Assembly: GCA_022113835.1 (NCBI GenBank)
Contig: JAILWY010000028.1
Coordinates: forward strand, 4,030,001-4,094,000
Direction of reading: 5' to 3'
Source: Atopsyche davidsoni
Lineage: Eukaryota > Arthropoda > Insecta > Trichoptera > Hydrobiosidae
DNA: 64,000 nt
Positions 35,823-47,092 of the stretch are shown here, piece after piece. Every line of letters starts with the position of its first letter. Positions within the stretch are counted from its first letter, which is position 1. Under the pieces are notes generated by a model, which worked only from the letters and a program-made list of their open reading frames with translations, was not told where the DNA came from and made no database searches. A program made the position numbers and the translations under genes.

Positions 35823-37959
35823 CATGGTTGCATGATCTTGTGACATGACCAATTGCGACTGCTTTCCGCTCACTCAGCAATACACATATTAATTTCTTTC
35901 TCTAAAAGAAAACAGGCTGTTTTAAGAATTATTTTTTATTAAATTTTTTAAATTATTTTTTTTAAATATATGCACACTGTATAAAGGCCCCGCACGAGGC
36001 GAGAGAGGGCGAGTATCGTTTTACCAGAAATAAGATTGCGCTCTCTCTATCATCCGTGTTCTTCTATGTATAAGCCTGTCTCTTTTATTGCGTGTTTTTA
36101 CTCTGTTTCGCTATTTTTCCATCCTTCTCTGACCTCCCACGCAGAGGTTCATATATAATAGGCGAAATGACATAAATGTTTATTTTACACTTGCAAAAAA
36201 ACATTTTATCTTACTTATATTAATCAAATGATAATTCAACATTCTTTATATTCCCTTTTATATCCTTACTTTTGCATATTTCAAATTTAACGTCAGGCGA
36301 ATATCCGCGCAAGAATTGAGCCCCTCGACAACATTTTGCAAATTTATAAATATATATATATATATATTATAATTCAACAGAAACGAAGGCCGTACCCTGA
36401 AGATGGCATCACTACCGGGAATGAAACGTCCGATTACATAAAAAAAAGGCTGTATAACACCAAATACTAATATATTGCAATCTATCGAAAATACACTGCT
36501 CAGGGAGAAATCAAGAAAAAAGAGGCGTTGAGAGTAGAAAGAAAACATGGATGCTGAATTTACGCCAAACGCTGAAAAACGAGAGTAATGGCTTTTTGTT
36601 ACATTGAACTATTATGTAATGAAAAAAAAATATATATATATATATAGGTTTGTAATATGCAGGCAAGTGAAATACAAAGTAGCGCGAAGAAGTATAAAAA
36701 TTTGATGTGGGTAGCCAATTTCAGCTCAGCTGAAAAAATATACGAGCTCCTCACGCTCCCGCAGAGCAAGTGAACATAATCTAATAAATTTAATACAATT
36801 TTTCTCTCTGCCCAGGCTCCCCCCCCCCCTACCCCCCCCCCCCTCCACCCCCCTCTCCCCCTCGGCGCACTCAATCGTCCAACAGTAAAGCCGTGACGTC
36901 ACGGGGGCGGCGGGGAGAGCGCGCCCATTCTGCTCCGCTTCCTTTTAATTAAGTGGCAAATCCGCAAATAATGGAGCATTATTAATTATATTCGGATATT
37001 TTTGGGAATCGGTCCGCTTAGCGTGCCTCCGTATTTTTGTAATTAGATTATACATACCAATTATTAAATATCACAAGTCTCGCTTGAATCATGCACGCAG
37101 AGGTGCTTGCCTTGATTTCAAGTCTATCGCACGCCACTGATTTGTACATATTGAAATTATGAATTTGTGATACTGCAAAAAGAATATTAGTGCACTTTCT
37201 CGTGAATATACAAAATATGAGCGAAATTTTTGCTAAAGACGGTTATTTTGAGTTATTTCTTATAGTTCAGTATATTCACATTTTTTAAATATATAAATAG
37301 TACGCGAGGATATGCTTAGTTGAAATAATCCTCCATCCCCGGCGGTGGCTCGCTCAGAAGCTCCACCCCTTAAGGAGAACGGGGGTGCACGTAACAATAA
37401 TTTAAATAAACGTTTATCTAGTAATAGCACAAGTATAATTTTTTTTTTTTAAATTCTGTTTTTATTATTTATTGTTTGCCCAAATGGTTTGTTACCACTG
37501 CACCAGAGACCTGTCGCAAAGTAATACAATTAAAATCCAAGATCACAGTGTGTTACTGAGGCTGATTGTAAATCTTTTTGCGCTAGTTATTCCTGCTTGG
37601 GCACAGGTAAATGAACCATAGAAAACCTGTGCTTAAGCAGTATACTAAGGTGTCCTATTCACATATACAGCATTCACAAGTGTGTGCATGTTTGACTATG
37701 TATTGCATAAAAAATCATATGTAGCTTTTATATATTATAGTTCTGGTTATTTAATAATAAGTAAGCGTCTTCTTTTGCATTTTATGTCGGTATTGGTTTA
37801 TCGCTGAAACGGCCTGTAAAGGTTTTTTATTCCTCAATTTTGACTGCCTGAAAATGCCTAACCCATTATCCAAGCAGCCTACACACGTTGGAACACAACA
37901 GGTCGTCATTTATTGCGTTGTTTATTTATATTGAAGCCTACAAACGTAGCAATACAATT
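35823..37959. other. Intergenic; hairpin motif, GC-rich patch, MITE end
   Basis: No gene. At 36398-36432 (plus) is CCCTGAAGATGGCATCACTA ending AATGAAACGTCC, right after an (AT)n cluster at 36345-36367. A second (AT)n lies at 36629-36645. A poly(C)-rich block at 36810-36930 is GC-rich. AAGCAGCCTACACACGTTGG at 37873 is a MITE end. Confidence 0.4.
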
Positions 37960-38975
37960 AACGGTCTTGCTAACTAACCTTGCTTGGTGTCAAAAAAAGG
38001 ACCGTTTTACCTGGCGAAATCGTGTCATTTAATTAATTTAATTGTCACTTTATTTTTTTATGCAGAAAATTGATTTTTTTATATAGTATTTAAAAAACTA
38101 TAAATTACATTTAAATATTTTTTATTATATAATTAACGTCTATTTTTAGGGTAAAATAAAATCTTGAAAATGTTGAAAAATTTGATAAAATGACGACTTT
38201 TCAAAACCAAAGTTTGTTGAAGTTTTTTTATTTTTTTATTTATAAAATAATAAATCGCACAGTGATTATATTTAACCTTTTAATTCCAATTAAAAAAAAT
38301 ACTTTTATACGTTTCGGACTCTTAGAACAGGGACACGACGAATCTCCAAATTCCTACACTTCAATCGGAAAAACGCATATGTAATCATATTAAAAGTACA
38401 TTTACAAAAAATAAAAATATATTTTGTTCGAGAGAAGGGATGCATCTAACATTTTGCATTTAATTTTTTTTTATTGGTGCAGTCGATTTTTCGCAAAACG
38501 GACCAGAAAATGATCAAAAAAACTAGAGAACGATTATATAATAAAGTTATTGACAGACTTTTCATTCGAATATAAAACTGCGGTGAAGAGCATGAATTTT
38601 CTTGGGATTGATTATATTAAGCGAGAAAAAGTGCTTGTCGTGATTTCGGACTCATCGCACGCCACTGTGCCTACTCATTTCGAGACGATGGAGAGTGGAA
38701 CTTCATCAGATCGCAACAACCAAGTAGCGTGAGGTTAAAATCCGAAAACATCCGTTATAAGTCAATTTAAAAATTTGACACGTGTATAATATGACGTGTT
38801 TTGATCGATAACATAAAAATTAAGTCACAATGTTGTCATAAGATATTCTTTCGTTTAATTTTTATTTTATTGGGCGCAAGTGCTGGTGACACTTTATAAG
38901 ACGCACCACTTAACTAGCCCACACGAACATCTGCGATTGATTTTAATTTGCACATTTTCGTATGAAGATTTTTTG
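37960..38975 (+). repeat. Dispersed repeat R1, copy 2
   Basis: Collinear with 25468-26552 over almost its full length. It differs by substitutions and small deletions (for example 38786-38870 is shorter than its partner). Open frames across it are not conserved between copies, so it is noncoding. Confidence 0.75.
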
Positions 38976-39014
38976 AGAAATTTGACCGTTTTTTTATATT
39001 TCAGGTGTTGTAAT

Positions 39015-39310
39015 TGTTTCGGGGCGGTGTTCGGCGGCGCGTGCAGGCGGCTCGGTTCTTTCCCGGCCCAAGAAAGAGGCAAAAAGGGAAGAGGGGCGTC
39101 CCCGCGCCGCCATTGGCCGGCCGAGGGGGCGGCGGGAGAGGGGCGGCGCGGAGCCTCCTCAGTGCTCCCCGGTGCTGCTCCCCAGTGCTCCCCTGCTCCC
39201 CGGGGTGTCGGGTAGTGTCGCTACAAGCAACACTTGGCGGCTCCCTCGAGTGCCAGGAGAGCAGCCCCGGTGCCCTCGACTCTAAAACGGTCCCGGTTTT
39301 CACTCCTCAA
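39015..39310. other. GC-rich, CpG-dense block 1.3 kb upstream of the Dbx-like start
   Basis: A sharp change to GC-rich sequence (GGCGGCGCGTGCAGGCGGCT) within AT-rich DNA. It follows a TTTATATTTCAG acceptor-like string at 38993-39004. It could be a promoter or 5' exon of the downstream homeobox gene, but it is not evidently coding. The same GTGCAGGCGGCT motif occurs at 59144, so a repeat origin is possible. Confidence 0.35.
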
Positions 39311-39510
39311 ACGATGTGCGTACTGCGAAAAAAAGCTCCGCAGCTTTAATAATATCAAAAACATACTAAAAAAAAAATAACGTTTTGTGTGTGTTTTTAA
39401 TGGTGTGTGTGTCAAAAGTATATTTTTTTTATTCATTTCGAGTTTTTTTTAATATTTAAATTCTATGTCTATTTTTTGGATTGGACGTCAATCTTCGTCA
39501 ATCGTATATT

Positions 39511-39667
39511 ATTACTAATATGATTAAGCACTTTAGTTCATACATAGAAGATGATTTAAAGAAACTGATTGTGATTCGTTAGTACAACGGTCAGTACACC
39601 GGCCATGTAAGCCTAGGGATGTGGGTTCATATACCACACAAATCATGTGCCTAATCATATTAGTAAT
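39511..39667 (+). mobile_element. tRNA-Thr-derived element, copy 2 (tRNA part 39571-39646)
   Basis: Flanked by inverted ends ATTACTAATATGATTA and TAATCATATTAGTAAT. The core keeps GTGATTCGTTAGTAC and the CATGTAA anticodon loop. The B box is damaged (GGGTTCATATACC), and the right flank is shorter than in copy 4. Confidence 0.7.
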
Positions 39668-40029
39668 TTAAAGTCTAGTTTGAAATATAAATTCAAATAA
39701 TATATTAACAATGTTTGTTTTAAAATCAGCTATCAAATTGTAAGTAAGCAGTAAAAGTAAAGTAATATTATTTATTGTGAGAGAGCTGCTACTACGCCAC
39801 TGGCTCGATTTACCTCGTTTTAATTGATTTTAACAAGCGCTGATTTGCGGGATTGCATGGGCGGCACGTGCGGAGAATTCGTTTTTTTATTATTTGATTT
39901 AATTTTAATTTGCATTAATATAAAATATTTATTCGTTGGTTCGTATTGTTTCTATATTTTATCAACTCAGTGTTTGTAAATTAATTTATTCATTCAAAAG
40001 ATATTCTGCTGAATTCTTTCTTTTATTCT
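39668..40029. other. AT-rich spacer
   Basis: No exon, RNA gene or clear repeat seen between the tRNA-derived element and the direct repeat. Confidence 0.35.
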
Positions 40030-40543
40030 AGTTGATGGTTTTTTTAACTACTCGATAATTTACAGCTGATTTTTCAAATATAAACCTTTTTCTGTATAAA
40101 AGACCTGAGCCACATTTAAAAAGTGTGTAAAATATTCATATATTAGTATTATTTTTTGTTTAACGATACATTATAAAAGTTATATTTTGTATTAGTTTAT
40201 ACGGATTGTTATTTTTTTTAAAATCGTAGTATACGCGACAGCATAGTACAATGATTTTGTATATTGATAGTACTTCTATAAATACATGTTTACATATGTA
40301 TATATGTACAAACTATTTTGAAATAGCGTCGATTTTATAAAAATATAGTAATAGGTGTTTGCGGAAAGTATATGAAAAAAATGATTTTTTTTATTTATAA
40401 TTTAAGATTTGATAAGCCAAGAATAGTGAATCGCGTACTTTGAAATAAATGAAAGTGAATCTTGTGTATTTCATACAAAAGTGGACATAAATTGAATTGA
40501 AAAAAAAAAAAAAAAACTTAAGTGTCAGTTTAAAAACAGCGAT
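40030..40543 (+). repeat. Direct repeat abutting the Dbx-like first exon
   Basis: Same sequence family as 29288-29812, same orientation. It ends at AACAGCGAT, 50 bases before the ATG. Immediately after it lies CTATATAAATA (40546-40556), a TATA-like string. It may be promoter-proximal DNA that was copied to 29 kb, or a dispersed element that landed here. Confidence 0.7.
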
Positions 40544-40545
40544 CA

Positions 40546-40556
40546 CTATATAAATA
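40546..40556 (+). promoter_or_regulatory. TATA-like box upstream of the Dbx-like ATG
   Basis: CTATATAAATA lies 37 bases upstream of the start codon. If used, the leader would be only about 10-20 nt, which is short, so this may be fortuitous or the real promoter may lie further upstream. Confidence 0.25.
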
Positions 40557-40592
40557 AGCCAATGGGCTAAACTACTCGTTGCCAAGTGGATA

Positions 40593-41889
40593 ATGTTTCC
40601 CAACCCATCCAACACGGGCCAGTATTCAAACCCCGCCATAGGAAGTCCCCCGCCCCTGCCCATACGATACCCGCCCGTCATGCTCAAGACGATCAACAAC
40701 AACCACCAGCTCCAAGCCATGGCCTCTCCGTTCTTCGTGGACAACCTCCTCCAGCACCAGAAGGCCGCCGTGAACTTCCAGTCGCAGTTCGTCAACTCCC
40801 AGATCCACTCCTACATCCAGGAGCAGCACCACCAGTTCATCATGCACCAGAACCAAATTAGGCACCACCAGGCCATGAAGTACGCGGCCGCCAACGGACA
40901 CGACGGCTACATGGCCAGCGAAGACTTCAATAGAAAGGCCACAATAGATAGAATATCCTCCTTCTCTCCGCAGAACCACTCGAGAGGCCAGTCTCCCGTC
41001 TCCAACGAGGGGACCTCACCGAGAATCGATTTCGACGACGACGACGACAACCAAAACGAAGACAAGAAAAAGAGTTTGAAGTCGGACAAAGAAATCGACG
41101 TAGACGATAGTAAAATTACAAATGATACTCACTTAGGTAAAACCGACGCTAAAAAAGCCAACTGTGATAATAGAGTGTACAATGATGATAATAGGGAAGA
41201 GAATTCTCATTCTGAAGAAGACAGGTTTACGGAGGAGTCTCCCAACGCATCGCCAGCCAATCGAGCCCCGGCAGTCAAGCATGAGTACCAGCTGTCGCCG
41301 ACGTACCCAAATCGAGCATTCTACACCAGCAACTATCAGCAGAACCCCAAGTACGACGACAAGGAAGAGCACGCGAGCGGCGAGGAAGCCCCGGACAGAA
41401 GAAACTACGGAAAGGACGAATACCAAGAAGAGCCCGAAAACAACACAACCAACGACTCTGACCAGGAGCTCAACAAGCCGGACAGAATGAAGAGCGTCTG
41501 CTCGAACTGCGGCTCCTTCGAGTGCAACCCCTTCTACCCGAGCTGCAGGAGCTACGGCATTCCCAACCTCGGGATCCGGCGGACGCTGGAGAGCGTGGAG
41601 AGGAGGGTGGGCCTCCAGGGAAGTCGGCTGTCTCCGTTCGAGGACAGGGGCGGAGGCACGGAGATGACCTTCGGCTCGCCCATCCGCAGCGAGAGCATCG
41701 ACGAGCGGATGATGAAGCTGGGCGAGAGGGACGCTCACCTCGAGGCCATGAAGAGGACCTCCCTGGAGAACCAGAGCTCGCAGCAGAAGCCAGTTCTGAA
41801 GTTCAGTGTGAATGCCATCCTGGGGAACGATTCCACGGTGGGCAGCGACAGAAATGTCGGGGCGAATATCATGAAAATAGGACACCACG
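40593..41889 (+). CDS. Dbx-like homeobox protein, exon 1
   Basis: ATG at 40593; 432 codons plus one base, then a strong donor CACCACG|GTGAGT. It carries an N-terminal eh1-like Groucho-binding motif SPFFVDNLL (residues 45-53), a His/Gln-rich stretch, an acidic Asp run with Lys (about 145-170), a Cys pair SVCSNCGSFEC, and near the end LKFSVNAILG (402-411). Vertebrate Dbx proteins have SFLVEDL near the N-terminus and LKFGVNAILS before the homeodomain, so Dbx is the best fit. The HLX/H2.0 family (LKFGIDRIL) is the main alternative. Dbx proteins are neural homeodomain repressors. The exon is much more GC-rich than its surroundings. The homeodomain is not in this exon and should lie beyond exon 2. 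I leave the symbol blank because the homeodomain is unseen. Confidence 0.8.
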
Positions 41890-42639
41890 GTGAGTTCCAC
41901 TTAATATTATATTTTATACATAATTGTGTGGTGTTTTTCAGTTTGCTCATAACGCGAAAACTACTCCTTTGAAGCCTTTTTCTAGTTTCTAGGTTTCAGG
42001 TATCAACATATTAATTTTCACTACGGAGTGATCAAAACGAAATAATATTGGTTAAGTCGCTATTAATCTAAAAGATATCTGAACCCTTAAACTTTTATAA
42101 GACAACAAAAAAAAAAAAGTTTTTAATAAAGTGCATTTCGTGATTACAATAAAAATTAATCACGTCGAGATTTTCAAAAGAGTAAGTCAATCAAAACATT
42201 AGGTATCGATAACATTTCGATTTATTTTCATACTACACAATAATTCTGATTAATCGTTATATTATCTCTCGTTTTCGTAACTGCGTTATAAATGAGTTAA
42301 TAGTCAATTTAATTTTATAACATGACGATAAACATAACCCGCGATTTAAATATGCTTGTATAAATTTGACTAAATAAGTATTAACGTGAGTGAAGGAAAT
42401 ATTGTATGCGTGAATAAAATATATAAGAATAAATTGTTAATATTATATTTCAATTTATTTGGCAACCCATATTGCCAGTGTTTTAAAGGTTTTTTCAGGC
42501 GCCCATAATTTCTCTTAAATAATAAGAAATACTTGAATAAAAATTGTGTGCCTCTATCTTGGACCGGTCTTATTAGTGATGTTGCATATTACAATTTTTT
42601 GTAATTTATTATATATATTTCTAGTATACTAAGTATAAC
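41890..42639 (+). other. Start of the 21.9-kb Dbx-like intron
   Basis: The GTGAGT donor at 41890 opens an intron that I close at 63825. Its first 750 bases are AT-rich without recognised repeats. The rest is filled by the mobile elements listed below. Confidence 0.6.
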
Positions 42640-43745
42640 TTTAGGCTCAAAAGATATAACACTGAAATCTCGTGTCGTCTTAATCATTTACAAAGTCGAA
42701 GCTTTGACAATCAAGACAGTTAGTATGCTAAGAATTGAGACGGTATAAATATCCTATTTTGGGCATATTTTCATTACAATAAATAAAGCATCCTCCAGCT
42801 GATTATCCAAGAAAAAAAACCGAAGGAAAAACCGAAAAAAAGGTGCATTAGATGGAGGAAGTACGAGTATAATATTGAAATCTCGCTGGAGATTCACCAA
42901 GTGTCTTAATCATTTACGGAGTCGAAGCTTTGATATTAAAGACAGTTACTATGCTAAGAATTGAGACGGTATAAATATCCTATTTTGGGCATATTTTCGT
43001 AACAATAAATAAAGCATCCTCCAGCTGATTATTCAAGAAAAAAATACTGAAGGAAAATCCGAAAAAAAGGGGAATTAGATGGAGGAAGTACGAGTATAAC
43101 ACTGAAATCTCGCTGGAGATTCACCAAATGTTGTGTCTTAATCATTTACGGAGTCGAAGCTTTGATATTAAAGACAGTTACTCTGTTAAGAATTGAGACG
43201 GTATAAATATTTTATTTTGAGCATATGAAGCAGTAAAAGTCTTCTATTTTAAGCATATTTTTGTAACAGTAAATAAAGCATCCTCCAGTTGATTATCAAA
43301 GAAAAAAAACTGAAGGAAAATCCGAAATTCACAAAGTGTTGTGTCGTCTTAATCATTTACGGAGTCGAAGCTTTGACAATCAAGACAGTTACTATGCTAA
43401 GAATTGAGGCGGTATAAATATCCTATTTTGGGCATATTTTTGTAACAATAAATAAAGCATCCTCCAGCTGATTGTCCAAGAAAAAAAAATCGAAAAAAAA
43501 GGTGAATTAGATGGAGGAAGTACGAGTATAATATTGAAATCTCGCTGGAGATTCACCAAGTGTTGTGTCGTCTTAATCATTTACGGAGTCGAAGCTTTGA
43601 CAATAATCAAGACAGTTACTATGCTAAGAATTGAGACGGTATAAATACCCTATTTTGAGCATGTTTTTAGTATCAGTAAATAAAGCATCTCAGTAAAAAA
43701 ATTGAAGGAAAAAAAGGTGCATTGGATGGAGGAAGTTTACGCGGA
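42640..43745 (+). repeat. Tandem array of a LINE-derived fragment, five units
   Basis: GTCGAAGCTTTGA recurs at 42695, 42921, 43153, 43364 and 43588, giving a period of 211-232 bp. Translated in pieces, a unit reads IYGVEALTIKTVTMLRIE, then ISYFGHIF, then a lysine-rich segment and DGGS. This is the post-RT region of a non-LTR retrotransposon with internal deletions. Internal stops and shifts exclude coding. The array shows that a dead LINE fragment was amplified in tandem after its decay. Confidence 0.75.
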
Positions 43746-44199
43746 TATACGGCCGAATTAATAAAACTGTCCCACGATGGAAATATGCTCAATGAAACGG
43801 AGAGGCACAAGAAGAAGAATAATAGTGTACAACGTACACATAAGGCTATTAGAAGTGGTGTAACTCTCGGGTGTATCGGTATGCAAGCCGGGGTTTCGGG
43901 GGCTATCAAGTCACCATTACGGGGGCCCTCGCAAATTATCCGGCGCCGGGGGGCTCGCCTAATGGTGTTTGTTGGGACAGTTAGGCCCCCGGCTGGGAAG
44001 GGGTCTGTAAATACACCGCACTGCCACCCCGAGCACCTCCACTGACCGCAGAATCGCAGTCGGTCAATACATCCGGTCAGAAATGCGGAGATACTATGAC
44101 TCTTTCTCAAACACTTGTCATTTGGTCTGATTGATGTGTCTCGCCAAATCACTCATTATTATTAAATCTAGTCTACAAAAATATTTTTTTTAATTCATA
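43746..44199. other. Intronic sequence, no gene seen
   Basis: Moderately GC-rich to 44060 (CCGGCGCCGGGGGGCTCGCC) with open frames on both strands that I do not recognise. No splice signals support an exon. Confidence 0.3.
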
Positions 44200-44800
44200 T
44201 TTATATAAGACTCGAACTCAAGCTCTATTTTTATCACGGCGCGGTGCTTATATCCAATTTAACTACAGCGTCATTGAAACTGAAAAAGCACTTGACACGT
44301 TGCGAGATAAATATTTGATATGCATTCTTGGACTATATAAATGCAGTTTTTAGAATTACGCGTATGCATATTGCATTGTGAACGAATTCGCATTATTCAC
44401 CCATACAAGTATTTTGTTTATACGTCATACGTAAAAATATGTGATTCAAACTGTACTGATGTTTCGTTTTGAAAATATAATTATAATCTCGTATTGCGTA
44501 TACGCAATTATAATTATCATATTTATATAGGATTCGAACTCAACTCTATAACTATCACGACTCGGTGCTTATATCCAATTTAACTACAGCGTCACTGAAA
44601 CTGAAATAGAACTTGACTATCTGAATGCGAATGCGTAATGCGGTTGCTAGATAAATATTTGATACGCATTCTCAGACTATATAAATGCAGTTTTTAGTAT
44701 TATGCGTATGCATATTGTGTGGTGAACGAATTCGCATTATTCACCCATACAAGTATATTGATTATACGAAAGTTTTAGATACGAAATTAAGAGAAAACTA
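44200..44800 (-). repeat. 343-bp tandem duplication carrying tRNA-like SINE cores
   Basis: AACGAATTCGCATTATTCAC occurs at 44381 and 44724. Each copy holds, on the minus strand, a tRNA-like core: GACGCTGTAGTTAAATTGGA (A-box region), then GAGTTCGAATCC or GAGTTCGAGTCT (B box), at about 44210-44275 and 44527-44600. Diverged relatives lie at 44950-45005 and 45875-45950. The cores look tRNA-derived, but the anticodon arm is too degraded to name the parent. Confidence 0.55.
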
Positions 44801-46009
44801 CTTACAATGATGAGCTCCAAATTGTACTGATGTTTCGTTTTTAATATATAATTATATACGCGTATGTGCAATAAGCCTGTATGGATAAATAATGTGAATT
44901 TATTCAATATATTTAATAATATACTCGGAAAACTGACGATTTTTCAATTTGTTAGCCATCGCGGCCCGGCGGCAATATCCGTTCCACCACTGTGCCTCTG
45001 TTACTGTGATATAATTAGAATCGTTTTATGCAAGTGTGTAACTCGACTGAAATTATAATTTAAAAAAACACAAGTGATTGTGTCTTGATAAATATTTTTC
45101 TCATCGTTTTATTTGTCAATCGATTATATTAATAAATGCGGATTTGTGATATATTTATTAATAGTTATCGGATATTATGAGATTGCTCTTTTTCATAAAT
45201 ACGATTGGTTTATAATAGGTTTGTGTTAACTATGATTTAATTATATTTTCTTGATTCTACTGACTCTAAGACTTAAACTACTAGGCACTGTGTGTTTAAA
45301 ATTATTTATTAAAACAAGGTATTAAAAATGCTAACCTAATCTTTAAATGCTCTAAATTTATCGCAGTAATTCAGGTTTTATTTTTATATACTCTTAAGTA
45401 GTTAAAAACAATAAATTATTTCACTTTCAGTGCGTTTGTTATTTTTTTCCAGTAAACTTCGGTTGAAAATAAAACAAAACAGCACTTGGTGAATTAAATT
45501 AATTTAAGCCTCATATAATATTTTTCCAGACAAAGAACACCAAAAGATACAAAAATCGACCACGATATTATTTTAATAGATTTTGTTTTAAATTATAGTT
45601 ATTTTTTGTAATAAATGTATTATTTGATCGATAACTTTAACTGAGTGATAAAATCAAATGTGAAATTGGCAATAACCTTCCACGATTGTTTGATAGGTAG
45701 AATTTTTGAGAGTGTGTTATAATTTTTTTACACCTGTATGTTCACAGGTAAATAAAAAAAAAACATTTTAAATTAAATTAAAATAAATAAAACGTACAGA
45801 CAACTAAACGTCTCCTTATTGTGTAGGGCTTGCAAAAATACTAAATATTAAATAAACGCAGTTTTCTTATTATAGTTTCGAGTCCAAATCTTCTAGCCAT
45901 CGCAGCTAGGCGCCGTATCCAATTCGACCACTGTGGCTCTAAGAATTTGATCCGTTGTATGCAAGTGTATAAATAAAATAAAATAAATTGCTGTCAGTAG
46001 AAAAGCACT
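44801..46009. other. Intronic AT-rich sequence with two weak tRNA-SINE relics
   Basis: Apart from the relics near 44950-45005 and 45875-45950 (GTCCAAATCTTCTAGCCATC), I see nothing beyond AT-rich DNA. Confidence 0.35.
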
Positions 46010-46230
46010 GTGTGCCAGAAACGAGATTCACCAAATGTTATGTTGTATCAGTTCTTTTTTATGGTGTTGAAACACTCAATAGGAGAAATATAACATAAGA
46101 GGCTTAAAATACCATGGGTTGCGCATAGAAAGAGAACTCCTGACGATAATAAATAAGCGTAGAGTATTCTATTTTGAAGACTGAAGGAAAATGAGGTATT
46201 CGGAGGTGAAGCAGAGTTTTCTCTAGTGGC
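46010..46230 (+). pseudogene. LINE reverse-transcriptase ORF remnant
   Basis: Plus-strand pieces read FYGVETLNRRN, then KIPWVAHRKRTPDDN. These fit the YGxExWxL...IPWxxHRKN segment after the RT core of insect LINEs. Frameshifted and stopped. Confidence 0.5.
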
Positions 46231-46260
46231 TGAAAAATCTGTTCATAACAAATATATGTT

Positions 46261-46472
46261 ATTACTAATATGATAAGGCACATTAGTTCATACATAGAAG
46301 ATGATTTAAAGAAACTTTCAGAAAAATATCATCGTGATTTGTGTGGGATTTGAACCCAAATCCCCTGGTTTACATGACCAGTGTACTAACCCTTGCACTA
46401 ACGAATCACTTTCGTTTATCAAGAATTTTTAACAATCATACTCTACATATGAACCAATGTGCCAACCAAAAT
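46261..46472 (-). mobile_element. tRNA-Thr-derived element, copy 3 (tRNA part 46334-46409)
   Basis: The best-preserved core. On the minus strand it reads GTGATTCGTTAGTGCAAGGG, then ACTGGTCATGTAAACCAGGG with a full 5-bp anticodon stem, then GGGTTCAAATCCC. Flanks: ATTACTAATATGATAAGGCA on the left, ATATGAACCAATGTGCCAA on the right. Confidence 0.8.
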
Positions 46473-46542
46473 TTTCTAATGTATATATATGTTAATGAAA
46501 TATCCTCAGAGGAGAGGCACTTGGATGAGAGTATAAAACTAA

Positions 46543-47092
46543 TCTACTATAATAATAGCCATTGTGTTGTGGTGGGTGTGTGGGTGTGTGTGTATGTTTC
46601 ATTTTTGGGTTCTCTATAGAATATCTTAAAAGATACAACGCTGATTTTCCGCAGTTATGTGCCGAATTTCAAGACGATAGGATAATATTTTCATTAATAA
46701 ACTAATTAAATAAAACTATCAAATATGCTTTATGTACGAATTATATGATTCTGTTGTTCACAGCGAGAATTTCAAATTTAGAATTTTTACAAAAAAACAA
46801 AATATGATGTTTCTAAGAAATTTCCAGTTTATGTTAGCTTGACACAAGTACCAATTTTATTTTTTAGTTGCGTTAGAAATTATTAATCACATCATTAATA
46901 ACTTAAAATGTCTCCTAAAAAAATAACACCGTCTAAGCACAGCAAACGTAATTAAAAAAGAATAGCACAATTGAACGTGATAAAGACTGCATCTAATAGA
47001 GAACAGTGCAGTGAAAGTGATTCGATGTTTATGACACGACACTATTGCATCGTTCATCGAATACGTCATTTTATGACGGGCTACATTTCTAG
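46543..47092 (+). mobile_element. Helitron-like non-autonomous element, copy B
   Basis: Starts TCTACTATAATAATAGCC and ends CTACATTTCTAG. It is preceded by A and followed by T, the Helitron insertion context. A hairpin (CGTCA/TGACG) lies about 14 bases before the CTAG end. 550 bp, no ORF. Confidence 0.75.

Noticed and set aside
38550..38732. 60-codon frame in repeat R1
   Set aside because: The collinear copy near 26080-26260 does not keep the same uninterrupted frame, so it is not a conserved protein.
41133..41900. 255-codon minus-strand frame over the homeobox exon (and 40626-40979)
   Set aside because: Antisense to a GC-rich coding exon with few stops; no splice or family support, while the plus strand has a clear eh1-like motif and phase-matched exon.
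43673..44152. Overlapping long frames on both strands
   Set aside because: Moderate GC lowers stop density; neither frame shows a known motif, and there is no exon boundary support.
46334..46409. Functional tRNA-Thr gene
   Set aside because: Acceptor base pair 7 is mismatched, position 33 is A in every copy instead of the near-universal U, and copies are embedded in dispersed elements; best seen as tRNA-derived repeats.
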